The notes beneath the pieces are model-generated. The model worked only from the letters and a program-made list of their open reading frames with translations, searched no databases and had not been told where the DNA came from. The position numbers were made by a program, and so were the translations under genes. A stretch of DNA of 48,298 nt, from positions 1 through 48,298 of the IMG/VR virus record IMGVR_UViG_3300030098_001309. One strand, 5' to 3'. Positions 33,886 to 41,141 of this stretch are shown here, piece after piece; positions within the stretch are counted from its first letter, which is position 1; each line of letters begins with the position of its first letter. The DNA comes from a virus.

Positions 33886-34062
33886 GCCTATTAGCCTATT
33901 AAGAGTTTTTAAAAATTTAAGCATAGTTCGTATTAGGAAAATTAAATTACCTTATAATAAATAGGGTAGTAGATAAGGTGTTGACGGTGACGCCTATTAT
34001 GTGAAAGCCTCGGCAGTGGCACACCGTCCTATTGATGCCTAACTTTTTATATACGCCTATAT
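33886..34062 (+). repeat. Iterated GCCTATTA octamers
   Basis: Three exact copies (33886, 33894, 33992) and one copy differing at two bases (34055) occur in under 180 bases of non-coding sequence. The first two are in direct tandem. The spacing looks like binding sites for a phage regulator or initiator. Confidence 0.6.
33983..34028 (+). ncRNA. Possible structured RNA element upstream of the early operon
   Basis: GACGGTG (33983-33989) pairs perfectly with CACCGTC (34022-34028); GCC (33992-33994) can pair with GGC (34018-34020) inside. The 46-base element could be a leader hairpin or an independent small RNA. It does not match a riboswitch class I can name, and there is no T-run directly after it. 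Confidence 0.35.
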
Positions 34063-34110
34063 ATTAAGTAGGTAAAATCGAGAAGGTTAGTAAGAATTAA
34101 GAGACAAGAG

Positions 34111-34422
34111 ATGGATTCAACAGTATATATTGTACAAAAACCCGACCCTAAGAAAAACATCATATCTGCACAAGAGTATGGCGACTTTTGCTTCATACTT
34201 CCTGAGGGTTCTAACCTTTCTTGGATCCCAGAAGAAAACATCCGCACGATAAGGAAAGTCTTAAAAACTTTTAATGACGAGGACTTTTTACTACCTATAG
34301 GGGATCCTGCAGCGATAGGCGTATGCACCGCTGTAGCTGCCGAATATAACCAAGGACGTGTAAAATTCCTAAAGTGGGATAACCGTCAATACAAATACTA
34401 TCCGCTGGAGGTAACTATATGA
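34111..34422 (+). CDS. Early gene, small protein of unknown function
   Basis: This 103-residue protein is the first gene of the early operon. It contains YIVQKPDPKKNIISAQEYGDFCFILPEG and the C-terminal VKFLKWDNRQYKYYPLEV, which I associate with short unannotated marine phage early proteins. It seems to be one alpha/beta domain, with no membrane segment. Early position suggests a host-takeover or regulatory protein, but that is only inference. Its stop overlaps the next ATG (ATGA). Confidence 0.7.
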   Translation: MDSTVYIVQKPDPKKNIISAQEYGDFCFILPEGSNLSWIPEENIRTIRKVLKTFNDEDFLLPIGDPAAIGVCTAVAAEYNQGRVKFLKWDNRQYKYYPLEVTI

Positions 34423-34967
34423 GCATCTTAGATAAGATGGAAGAAGAGAGTCAGTCAGACATAAAAGTAGATGACCTGACTAACATTAGTCAGCTTAGTA
34501 GAAAGCTGACACAAATGGAAGATCAAATAGAACATCTAGAGTCAGAGCTCAAAATTAGGAAAGACGAACTTAGAAAATTAAGTGAGGACACGCTCCCTAA
34601 CGCGCTCCTAGAGCAAGGACTCAGTGAAATAAAACTGACAGATGGTACAACCCTTTCTGTTACGAGTTATTACTCAGCTAGAATAACAGACGAGACTCGT
34701 GATGCAGCTTTCAAATGGCTACAGGAAAACGAGTTAGGAGATATTATAAAGAATACAGTATCGGCTAGTTTCGGTAGAGAAGAAAACGATGCTGCACAAG
34801 AACTCATGACACAGCTTCAAGAGGAAGGACACGACCTCGTACAGAAGAAGTGGGTAGAACCCATGACTCTCAAAGCTACTGTCAAGGAGCAGGTGGAAAA
34901 AGGTGTCGCCCTGCCTTTAGAAACCTTTAACGTCTACATAGGGCAAAAAATAAAGGTGACAAAATGA
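34419..34967 (+). CDS. Coiled-coil early protein, upstream partner of SSB-like gene
   Basis: The 182-residue protein has a heptad-rich N-terminus (SRKLTQMEDQIEHLESELKIRKDELRKL), then TLPNALLEQGLSEIKLTDGTTLSVTSYYSARI, then a C-terminal domain with MTLKATVKEQVEKGVALPLETFNVYIGQKIKV. The same order (coiled coil, short beta domain, LPxExFxVYxxxxxKI) recurs in phage proteins encoded just before SSB-like genes. It may be a recombination or DNA-end factor like Gam; the activity is unknown. It overlaps the next gene by four bases. Confidence 0.68.
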   Translation: MSILDKMEEESQSDIKVDDLTNISQLSRKLTQMEDQIEHLESELKIRKDELRKLSEDTLPNALLEQGLSEIKLTDGTTLSVTSYYSARITDETRDAAFKWLQENELGDIIKNTVSASFGREENDAAQELMTQLQEEGHDLVQKKWVEPMTLKATVKEQVEKGVALPLETFNVYIGQKIKVTK

Positions 34968-35746
34968 CCAAAGAAAAAACTAACGAAGAAAAAACTAACG
35001 AAGTAGCAGAGAAATCCTCTACAGCCTTAACAGCCTTGTCCGTGTTCGAAGAGGACGCTGGTAGTGGCCTAGAGAATATCGGTGCAGAGGATGTGACTGT
35101 ACCCAGACTTAAAATACTACAGGCACTCAGCCCTGAAGTCAACAGTCGTGATGGTAAATACATTAAAGACTCTGCAGCGGGAGATATAACTAACACGGTA
35201 ACACGTGAACTTTTCCAAGGCGAAGAGGGCTGTGAAGTGATACCTGTTACTTATAAGAGGTACTACTTAGAGTGGCAACCTAGAGAAGATGGCGGTGGGT
35301 TGATAAAACAACACACTGATCAAGCCATACTTCAACAGACCACTAAGAATGATAAGAATCAGGATGTATTAGAGAACGGTAATTATATCCAGACGTCGGC
35401 TACACACTACGCCTTAGTTGTCGACGGAGAGTCTTTTCAGACAGTGATGATTCCTATGTCCGGTACACAACTCAAAAAGTCGAGAGCTTGGAACTCAGTG
35501 GCTTCTACGCTCAAGGTAAAAGCGGGAGACGGTAGGGTGTTTACACCACCGATTTATAGCCATAAGTACAAGCTGACTACAGTACCAGAGTCTAATGACC
35601 TCGGTAACTGGTTCGGCTGGAACATTGAGCTTCTGGGTCAGTTAGGTGACGAAGAGATGTTTCTCTACGAAGCCGCCAAACAGTTCAAAGAAAGCATAAA
35701 CTTTGACGCTAGTTTTGGGAAAGCTGAGGAAGAATCTCCTTTTTAG
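34964..35746 (+). CDS. Putative single-stranded DNA-binding protein
   Basis: The 260-residue protein has a core beginning EDVTVPRLKILQALSPEV and beta-rich segments (GCEVIPVTYKRYYLEWQP, VPESNDLGNWFGWNIELLG), and ends with an acidic tail, GKAEEESPF. The final acidic Pro-Phe is the hallmark tip of SSB proteins (E. coli ends in DDDIPF), which recruits polymerase, helicase and nuclease partners. The position, followed by primase, helicase and polymerase genes, agrees. The N-terminal 30 residues are charged repeats (KTNEEKTNE). I cannot assign it to a defined OB-fold family by eye. Confidence 0.65.
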   Translation: MTKEKTNEEKTNEVAEKSSTALTALSVFEEDAGSGLENIGAEDVTVPRLKILQALSPEVNSRDGKYIKDSAAGDITNTVTRELFQGEEGCEVIPVTYKRYYLEWQPREDGGGLIKQHTDQAILQQTTKNDKNQDVLENGNYIQTSATHYALVVDGESFQTVMIPMSGTQLKKSRAWNSVASTLKVKAGDGRVFTPPIYSHKYKLTTVPESNDLGNWFGWNIELLGQLGDEEMFLYEAAKQFKESINFDASFGKAEEESPF

Positions 35747-35748
35747 TA

Positions 35749-35782
35749 GAGTGGTGTTATGGGTGGAGGGAAACCTCCACTC
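35749..35782 (+). promoter_or_regulatory. GNRA hairpin with alternative pairing in the SSB-primase gap
   Basis: GTGGAGG-GAAA-CCTCCAC (35763-35780) is a perfect 7-bp stem closed by a GNRA-type GAAA tetraloop. An upstream GAGTGG (35749-35754) can instead pair with CCACTC (35777-35782), giving two competing folds. No T-run follows, so it is not a normal terminator. It lies 25 bases before the primase TTG start and could protect or process the mRNA, or control primase translation. Confidence 0.65.
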
Positions 35783-35805
35783 AAATCAAAATCGGAGCGT
35801 GATAA

Positions 35806-37317
35806 TTGGATATAGCACAAAAACTGCATGAAATATTCCATGGCTCGAGTCGAGCTCACGGAAGTTTTAAAGTAGAAAGTGCTTCGCTAGGACAGAAAAC
35901 ACAAGGAAAAGCAAAAACAATTAAAACTGCTGGGGCCAGTTTAAAACATTGGCAAGACCATGTAGCAGGGGTAGAGGGTCTAGGGGTCATACCGATAGAC
36001 GAAGAAAATTCAGTCAAGTGGGGAGCTATAGACATAGATGTCTACTCACTAGACCTAGAAAAGCTAGTAGCTAAGATAGAAGAATTTAAACTACCGCTGG
36101 TGGTTTGTCGTAGTAAAAGCGGTGGTGCACATGTTTTTTGTTTCCTTAGGGAAAAAGTTCCGGCTGCTGACATGCAGGATAAATTAAGAGAAATAGCAGC
36201 AGGACTGGGTTACGGGGGAGTAGAGATATTCCCTAAACAAAGAGAAGTTTTAGTCGAGCGAGGTGACATAGGTAGTTGGCTTAACATGCCATATTTCGAA
36301 GGAGATGAGTCTTTGAGATATGGTTTTGATACTAAAGGTAAAGCTCTTACACTGACTAAGTTCATAGAGTTTGTAGAAAAGCGGTGTATAAGCCATCAAG
36401 AATTAATAGGGCTAGAAGTCCCGATAGTAAACGACATGCTAGAGGGGCCACCGTGCCTTCAGGTTTTGTTAGAGCAGGGGTTTCCTGAAGGTACAAGAAA
36501 CAACGGTTTATTTAATGTAGGAGTCTACCTTAAAAAGTCAGACCCTGAAAATTGGGAAACTGAGATAGAGGAGTACAATCGTAAGTACGTTCACCCTCCT
36601 CTACCTGCTCAAGAGGTGCTTACTTTGATAAGCACGTTAAAGAAGAAAGACTATAACTACAAGTGTAGTGACGAGCCTATCAAATCATTCTGTAATGTGT
36701 CTAAGTGTAGGATGTGTAAGTTCGGTGTGGGTGGTGGTAACACTATACCTACTTTTTCTAGTTTATCTAAACTAGACACAAAACCACCACTCTGGTTCTT
36801 ATCTATTAACGATAAACGCCTTGAGTTAAATACAGAACAGCTCCAAAATCAGCTAAAATTTCAGCGTGCATGCATGGAATTACTCAATATGATGCCTCCA
36901 CGCATGAACGATAGAGCTTGGCAAAATCTCATACAGACTTTGATGGATAGTGGTATGGAGGTTATTGAGGTTAGTGAGGACGTAACTATAGAAGGCCAGT
37001 TTATGGAACTTCTTGAATCTTTCTGTACTGACATGGCTCAAGCTAATACAAGAGATGAGATACTCCTAGGTAAACCGTACACAGAAGATGGTAAAACATA
37101 TTTTAGAATCAAAGACCTTAAAGAGTATTTAGTCAAGCATAGATTCACAGACATGGAGACTAACCGAGTCGCCTCTAAATTGAGAGACCTCAAGGCCAAT
37201 CATAAGTTTTTTAATATTAAAGGCCGAGGGACTAATGTCTGGTACATAGATGAGTTTGAGTACAGAGAAGACGAGGGTAGTCTAGAAGCTAAAGATTTTC
37301 AGGAGAAAACTCTGTGA
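35806..37317 (+). CDS. Archaeo-eukaryotic-type primase (AEP/TOTE-like) with C-terminal Cys cluster
   Basis: The 503-residue protein has WGAIDIDVYSLD (Asp76 and Asp78, the metal-binding DxD) followed by VVCRSKSGGAHVFCF (about 100-112), the SxSGxxH-type motif of AEP primases, and VEIFPKQ. A C-terminal part resembles PriCT-like regions (GTRNNGLFNVGVYLKK), with Cys287, Cys296, Cys301 and Cys304, which could hold zinc or an iron-sulphur cluster. The TTG start is forced: an in-frame stop precedes it and the next Met is after the catalytic residues. GGAG lies eight bases upstream. It would make primers for the phage polymerase. Confidence 0.82.
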   Translation: MDIAQKLHEIFHGSSRAHGSFKVESASLGQKTQGKAKTIKTAGASLKHWQDHVAGVEGLGVIPIDEENSVKWGAIDIDVYSLDLEKLVAKIEEFKLPLVVCRSKSGGAHVFCFLREKVPAADMQDKLREIAAGLGYGGVEIFPKQREVLVERGDIGSWLNMPYFEGDESLRYGFDTKGKALTLTKFIEFVEKRCISHQELIGLEVPIVNDMLEGPPCLQVLLEQGFPEGTRNNGLFNVGVYLKKSDPENWETEIEEYNRKYVHPPLPAQEVLTLISTLKKKDYNYKCSDEPIKSFCNVSKCRMCKFGVGGGNTIPTFSSLSKLDTKPPLWFLSINDKRLELNTEQLQNQLKFQRACMELLNMMPPRMNDRAWQNLIQTLMDSGMEVIEVSEDVTIEGQFMELLESFCTDMAQANTRDEILLGKPYTEDGKTYFRIKDLKEYLVKHRFTDMETNRVASKLRDLKANHKFFNIKGRGTNVWYIDEFEYREDEGSLEAKDFQEKTL

Positions 37318-38810
37318 CGTGGAACGTGGTACTTGGTCCACCTGGGACTGGTAAAACCACGTATCTTTTAGACAAAGTTGAGCAATTCTTAGACTCGGGT
37401 GTGAGACCTGAAAAGCTAGGATATGTGGCGTTTACTAAAAAAGCAGCAAACGAGGCACTAACCAGAGCTATAGAAAAGTTTGACTACGATGTTGAAGAGT
37501 TAACCTATTTTAGAACACTACACTCTTTGTGTTACCACTGGCTGTCACTCTCTAGAAGTGACGTTATGGATAGAGGTAACTTGAGAGAGTTCAGTAAGAG
37601 TGTTGGTGAAAGAATTAGCTCAGCTTGGGATGGTGAAAATTTACTAGCCTTGACTAGTAAAGGCGACACCATGTTATTTTTAGAAAACATGTCAAGAAAC
37701 CGTTGTGTTGGATTTAGAGAGCAGTGGAATAACTCTAACTCAAACATTTCATGGATGCATTTTGATTGGTTCATCAAAAACTACAAGAACTACAAAGAAG
37801 CTAATTTTTTAATAGACTACACAGACATGCTAGAAATGTTTCTACAGTCTAGAGGTTCACCTAATTTAGAGGTATTGATAGTTGACGAGGCACAGGATTT
37901 ATCTGCTCTTCAATGGCGGTGTATACAGAAATTAGCTGAAAATGTTGAGCATGTATACATAGCTGGCGATGATGATCAAGCTATTTATCGTTGGGCTGGC
38001 GCAGACGTCGAACATTTTATCAACTTGAAGGGTGACAACACGTATTTGAAACAATCTTATCGTGTACCTAGGAAAGTGCACGACGTTGCGTTAGGAATCG
38101 TAAAGCGCATAGGTAACAGAAAAGAAAAAGTCTGGGAACCTAAGGAAGAGGAAGGAACAGTTAGTTACCACACCAACTTTGAGCATGTAGACATAAGTAA
38201 GGGGGACTGGTTATTTTTAGCTAGAAACAATTACCTGTTAAACGCTGTAGAAGAACACCTAAAGGTTAATGGCCGTGTTTATCTAAAAGGTAATAAACCC
38301 TCTGTGTCTGAGACATTGATAAACGCCATAAGGGATTGGGAAAATCTTCGTAAAGGAAAAACTATAGAGGCTGGCAGAATAAGAAAAATCTATAACTATA
38401 TGAAGGTTGATAGAGGTGTAAAAAGAGGGTATAAAACTCTTAAAACCGTACAAGACGACATGCCCCTCAACCTATTTCAGTTGAAGCAAGACCATGGCCT
38501 ACTGGTTGATAGCATATGGCATGAGTGTTTTGATTTGATCGGTAATACTCAAAGGGAGTATGTGATTTCATGTCTTAGACACGGTGAAAAACTTATGTCT
38601 TCCCAGATCAGGTTGAACACTATACATGCAGCTAAAGGCGGTGAGTGTGAGAACGTTGTGCTATTAACAGACCTAGCCACTAAAACATGGGACGAGCTGT
38701 ATAAAAACCCTGATAATGAATGCAGGGCATTTTATGTAGGCGTCACAAGAACTAAAAACAACCTGCATTTAGTTAGAGGCAAGACACGCAAGGAGTTTTT
38801 ATTTGTATGA
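37314..38810 (+). CDS. UvrD/PcrA-like SF1 helicase
   Basis: The 498-residue helicase starts with GTG, overlapping the primase stop. It has Walker A GPPGTGKTT (residues 8-16), Ia VAFTKKAANEALTRA, II VDEAQDLSALQW, III YIAGDDDQAIYRWAGAD, IV KQSYRVP, V LNTIHAAKGGECENVVLLTD and VI RAFYVGVTRTKNNLHLV: a complete UvrD-type SF1A set. It probably unwinds the template at the phage fork, next to primase and polymerase. It is shorter than cellular UvrD (about 720 residues), so accessory subdomains are reduced. Confidence 0.93.
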   Translation: MTWNVVLGPPGTGKTTYLLDKVEQFLDSGVRPEKLGYVAFTKKAANEALTRAIEKFDYDVEELTYFRTLHSLCYHWLSLSRSDVMDRGNLREFSKSVGERISSAWDGENLLALTSKGDTMLFLENMSRNRCVGFREQWNNSNSNISWMHFDWFIKNYKNYKEANFLIDYTDMLEMFLQSRGSPNLEVLIVDEAQDLSALQWRCIQKLAENVEHVYIAGDDDQAIYRWAGADVEHFINLKGDNTYLKQSYRVPRKVHDVALGIVKRIGNRKEKVWEPKEEEGTVSYHTNFEHVDISKGDWLFLARNNYLLNAVEEHLKVNGRVYLKGNKPSVSETLINAIRDWENLRKGKTIEAGRIRKIYNYMKVDRGVKRGYKTLKTVQDDMPLNLFQLKQDHGLLVDSIWHECFDLIGNTQREYVISCLRHGEKLMSSQIRLNTIHAAKGGECENVVLLTDLATKTWDELYKNPDNECRAFYVGVTRTKNNLHLVRGKTRKEFLFV

Positions 38811-39385
38811 TTAAATTTACTAAAGGTCTTTTTACTGGTCACAACCCTAAAATATTCAGTTGGGATAACCCCACTCACAGGGTGTTTAACGGTGAGGTGG
38901 TCAAAGGTAGAAAAACAAAGGGTTATGGTACGTCTGCATTTGAATATGCAGGTAAAAAATACGAACCTGAACCATGGACCACTCAACTACTTCATGAAAA
39001 AAGTGTCGCAGAAGCATACGTTAATCAAACTTTGGGCAGAGACTTAAAATTTACTTTCTGCCTTTGCGGTCTGTATGAAACAGGAGAAGAGTGGATACCC
39101 CACCACTCTGACACAGTTCCTACACTTGATGATATTGTTTTGAGCGTTTCTTTCGGTGCTCCTCGACTGATTAACTTTAGAGAGTATCAGTACAATGTAA
39201 AGAAGCACACCAACACTAGTGATACCAAGACTCCCAGTAAATGGGTGAAAGAATATAACTACATCATGGAGGATGGTGACGCCATATTGTTTGATGGACA
39301 TTCTCAGATGAAGACTACCCATTCAGTACCACCTATAGAGGGGTCAGGTAGAAGAATTAGTTTGACGTTTAGGACAGGTTTGTGA
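38807..39385 (+). CDS. AlkB-like 2OG-Fe(II) dioxygenase
   Basis: The 192-residue protein matches the AlkB catalytic core: FCLCGLYETGEEWIPHHSD with His100-x-Asp102, then IVLSVSFGAPRLINF, DGDAILFDGHSQMKTTHSV with His172, and GRRISLTFRTGL, where Arg183 and Arg189 keep the R-x5-R spacing of AlkB. These are the iron and 2OG ligands. AlkB oxidatively removes alkyl groups from DNA or RNA. In a phage with a base-modification cluster it could also act on a modified base, but repair is the family default. It overlaps the helicase by four bases. Confidence 0.87.
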   Translation: MIKFTKGLFTGHNPKIFSWDNPTHRVFNGEVVKGRKTKGYGTSAFEYAGKKYEPEPWTTQLLHEKSVAEAYVNQTLGRDLKFTFCLCGLYETGEEWIPHHSDTVPTLDDIVLSVSFGAPRLINFREYQYNVKKHTNTSDTKTPSKWVKEYNYIMEDGDAILFDGHSQMKTTHSVPPIEGSGRRISLTFRTGL

Positions 39386-39405
39386 CAAAAATTTTTAACA
39401 AAATT

Positions 39406-39431
39406 CCTATACTTTCCCTTTACAAGTAAAG
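39406..39431 (+). promoter_or_regulatory. CCTATACT box and CTTTAC/GTAAAG palindrome before the modification cluster
   Basis: In the 60-base gap before 39446, CCTATACT (39406-39413) contains a -10-like TATACT, and CTTTAC-AA-GTAAAG (39418-39431) is a 14-base near-palindrome just downstream, where an operator would sit. The same CCTATACT appears in the gap before the DUF932 gene (46663-46670). No clear -35 was found. Confidence 0.45.
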
Positions 39432-39445
39432 TAAACTAAACGCAA

Positions 39446-39913
39446 ATGAATATATTTAAACTAGACTCTACCCCTAAATTATGTGCCCAAGTACACTGCG
39501 ATAAGCACGTATCAAAGATGATACTAGAGTCTGCTCAAATGCTTTGTACCGCCTTGTGGTCTAATAACCAGACTGCCCCGTATAAGCCAGTACACGCCAA
39601 ACACCCGTGTACCCTATGGTCTGGAGCTAGTCTCGATAACTGGCTATGGCTCAAGGAGTTAGCCTTACGTTTAAATGAGGAGTTTTGCTGGCGGTACGGT
39701 AGGTCAGCTAACCATAAATCAGCTGACATAGTTAAGTCTCTACCTCCTCCTTTGATAAAAAGTAAAGGGCTACAACAACATCCACAATGTATGCCCGAAC
39801 AGTATAAAGTTACTGACGACCCTGTTACAGCTTATCGTAATTACTATAACGGTGAGAAGCATTTTGCCCAATGGACTAAAAGGGAGATACCTTCATGGTA
39901 CAGGAAAATTTAA
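39446..39913 (+). CDS. Conserved phage protein of unknown function (CDKHVxKM family)
   Basis: The 155-residue protein begins MNIFKLDSTPKLCAQVHCDKHVSKMILESAQMLCTAL, a highly conserved pattern in cyanophage and other marine phage proteins that lack an assigned function. It continues PVHAKHPCTLWSGASLDNWLWLKELALRLNEEFCWRYGR..HKS and DPVTAYRNYYNGEKHFAQWTKREIPSWYR. The invariant His, Lys, Glu and Cys residues look catalytic or DNA-contacting. A remote likeness in shape to small DNA glycosylases such as T4 DenV is possible but not demonstrated. It overlaps the next gene by 19 bases. Confidence 0.75.
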   Translation: MNIFKLDSTPKLCAQVHCDKHVSKMILESAQMLCTALWSNNQTAPYKPVHAKHPCTLWSGASLDNWLWLKELALRLNEEFCWRYGRSANHKSADIVKSLPPPLIKSKGLQQHPQCMPEQYKVTDDPVTAYRNYYNGEKHFAQWTKREIPSWYRKI

Positions 39914-40791
39914 AAAGGTTTTTTTACTACATAAATGAAAGACACCGAATATACCTTAAACGCGAGGAAGGCCACAGTTGGCCATGGACTGATGATGAGA
40001 TACTTCAGACCTATAGCTTTTGTAACGTGTTCCGTGAACTAGATACAGTCACTCAATGGATAGAGGATAACTGGCGAGAGCCTTACGCGGATCATCCTAA
40101 CCTACCGTTCTCTATGGCGGTAGCTCGTCAAATTAACTGGCCAGAAACACTAGAGGAGATAGGGTTCCCTGAAGAGTGGGAGCCTGAAAGAGTCAAGTCT
40201 ATAATGCAGGCAAGAATGGATAGAGGAGATAAGGTCTACACAGGGGCGTATATGCTCACTGGTACATTGGGCGGTACTAAAGTGGAACAGACTGTGGATA
40301 AGATACTCACCCCACTCTATGAAAACCAACCCACACTACATAGAGACTCCTTAGAAAAGTCTTGGAGAGAATATCTGCCATACGCTGGGTTTAGTGGGTT
40401 TATGGCTTATGAGGTAGTTACTGATCTAAGATGGACCATACACCTACAAAACGCGGACGATATATACTCGTGGGCTAATGCAGGTCCAGGAGCTCAGAGA
40501 GGGTTGAACAGAATACACGGTAGGCCCGTCAATCAAACTATCAAAACCCATCAGCTAACAGAAGAGATGAAAGATTTATTAGACCTCTCAACAGAAATCG
40601 AGACCTATCCTACTGAGCAGAATATGCAAGACCACCTCAGGTATCTGGCATATTGGATAGACGGACTAGAGATGAGAGATATTGAACACTGCCTCTGTGA
40701 ATACGATAAGTATGAAAGGGTAAGGCTAGGGGAAGGCCGACCCAGAGCAAAATATAAATACAAAGGAGACAAGTATGCCAGCAAATTTTAG
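39895..40791 (+). CDS. Thymine-hypermodification family protein (aGPT-PPlase / 5-hmdU kinase helical domain-like)
   Basis: The 298-residue all-helical protein has RFFYYINERHRIYLKREEGHSWPWTDDEILQTYSFCNVFRELDTVTQW near the N-terminus, the hallmark of the alpha-glutamyl/putrescinyl-thymine pyrophosphorylase and 5-hmdU DNA kinase helical-domain superfamily defined by Iyer, Aravind and colleagues. Further matching parts are HPNLPFSMAVARQINWPETL, SWANAGPGAQRGLNRIHGRPVN, and EMRDIEHCLCEYDKYERVRLGEGRPR near the end. The superfamily is distantly HhH-glycosylase-like and acts on 5-hydroxymethyluracil in DNA. No P-loop kinase domain is fused. The exact activity is unknown. Confidence 0.78.
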   Translation: MVQENLKRFFYYINERHRIYLKREEGHSWPWTDDEILQTYSFCNVFRELDTVTQWIEDNWREPYADHPNLPFSMAVARQINWPETLEEIGFPEEWEPERVKSIMQARMDRGDKVYTGAYMLTGTLGGTKVEQTVDKILTPLYENQPTLHRDSLEKSWREYLPYAGFSGFMAYEVVTDLRWTIHLQNADDIYSWANAGPGAQRGLNRIHGRPVNQTIKTHQLTEEMKDLLDLSTEIETYPTEQNMQDHLRYLAYWIDGLEMRDIEHCLCEYDKYERVRLGEGRPRAKYKYKGDKYASKF

Positions 40792-41140
40792 AGACATTCA
40801 ATCATTGGCAGATATAGATGTACAAAAATTGAAGAAAGCAGAAAAAAGCTATGGAGACAGCTGGCGTGACCGTGGTGGGGTAGGCGCATTTATGATGCTG
40901 GCTCGTAAATGGGATAGGATTGAGAATCAGGTTAAAAAAGATGGTTGGGATATATTCCACACAATCTCTCAAGATTCCAGCGACACAGGGATACTAGACG
41001 ACATACGAGATCTAAGAAGGTATCTTCTTTTAGTTGAGTCTTATACAACTAAAAATCGGTTGGTAAAAGGGGAAGAAGAACCAACTGAACCTATGTTCCC
41101 AGACCAACCTGAGTTTCCATCAACAAGAAAAGAGAACTAA
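40775..41140 (+). CDS. MazG/DUF1599-like small helical protein
   Basis: The 121-residue protein carries KSYGDSWRDRGGVGAFMMLARKWDRIENQ and DTGILDDIRDLRRYLLLVES. The pattern YGDxW..RGG...F....RKWDRIE......D.GxxDDIRDLRRYLLL resembles the DUF1599/nucleotide-modification-associated MazG-like helical proteins, which are thought to hydrolyse or handle nucleotides. It sits between the modification-family gene and dUTPase, overlaps the former by 17 bases, and has a good AAAGGAG site. The similarity is by pattern only. Confidence 0.55.
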   Translation: MPANFRDIQSLADIDVQKLKKAEKSYGDSWRDRGGVGAFMMLARKWDRIENQVKKDGWDIFHTISQDSSDTGILDDIRDLRRYLLLVESYTTKNRLVKGEEEPTEPMFPDQPEFPSTRKEN

Positions 41141-41141
41141 A

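Larger units (their letters stand above)
33729..34110. promoter_or_regulatory. Divergent AT-rich control region, possible origin
   Basis: These 382 bases separate the leftward helicase from the rightward early operon and hold no convincing gene. It contains GCCTATTA at 33886-33893, 33894-33901 (tandem) and 33992-33999, a degenerate GCCTATAT at 34055-34062, and related reverse copies (TAATAGCT at 33812-33819, TAATAAGGC at 33742-33750). A TATAAT occurs at 33953-33958 with only a weak -35, and a 7-bp stem at 33983-34028. Early promoters must lie here; iteron-like repeats suggest an origin or regulator sites. Confidence 0.6.

Noticed and set aside
33729-34110. tRNA or protein gene in the control region
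   Set aside because: No cloverleaf with acceptor and anticodon arms and no coding-like frame were seen in the gap.
38807-39385. TET/JBP-type base hydroxylase
   Set aside because: The HHSD, R-x5-R and SVSFGAPRLINF pattern fits AlkB better than TET/JBP.
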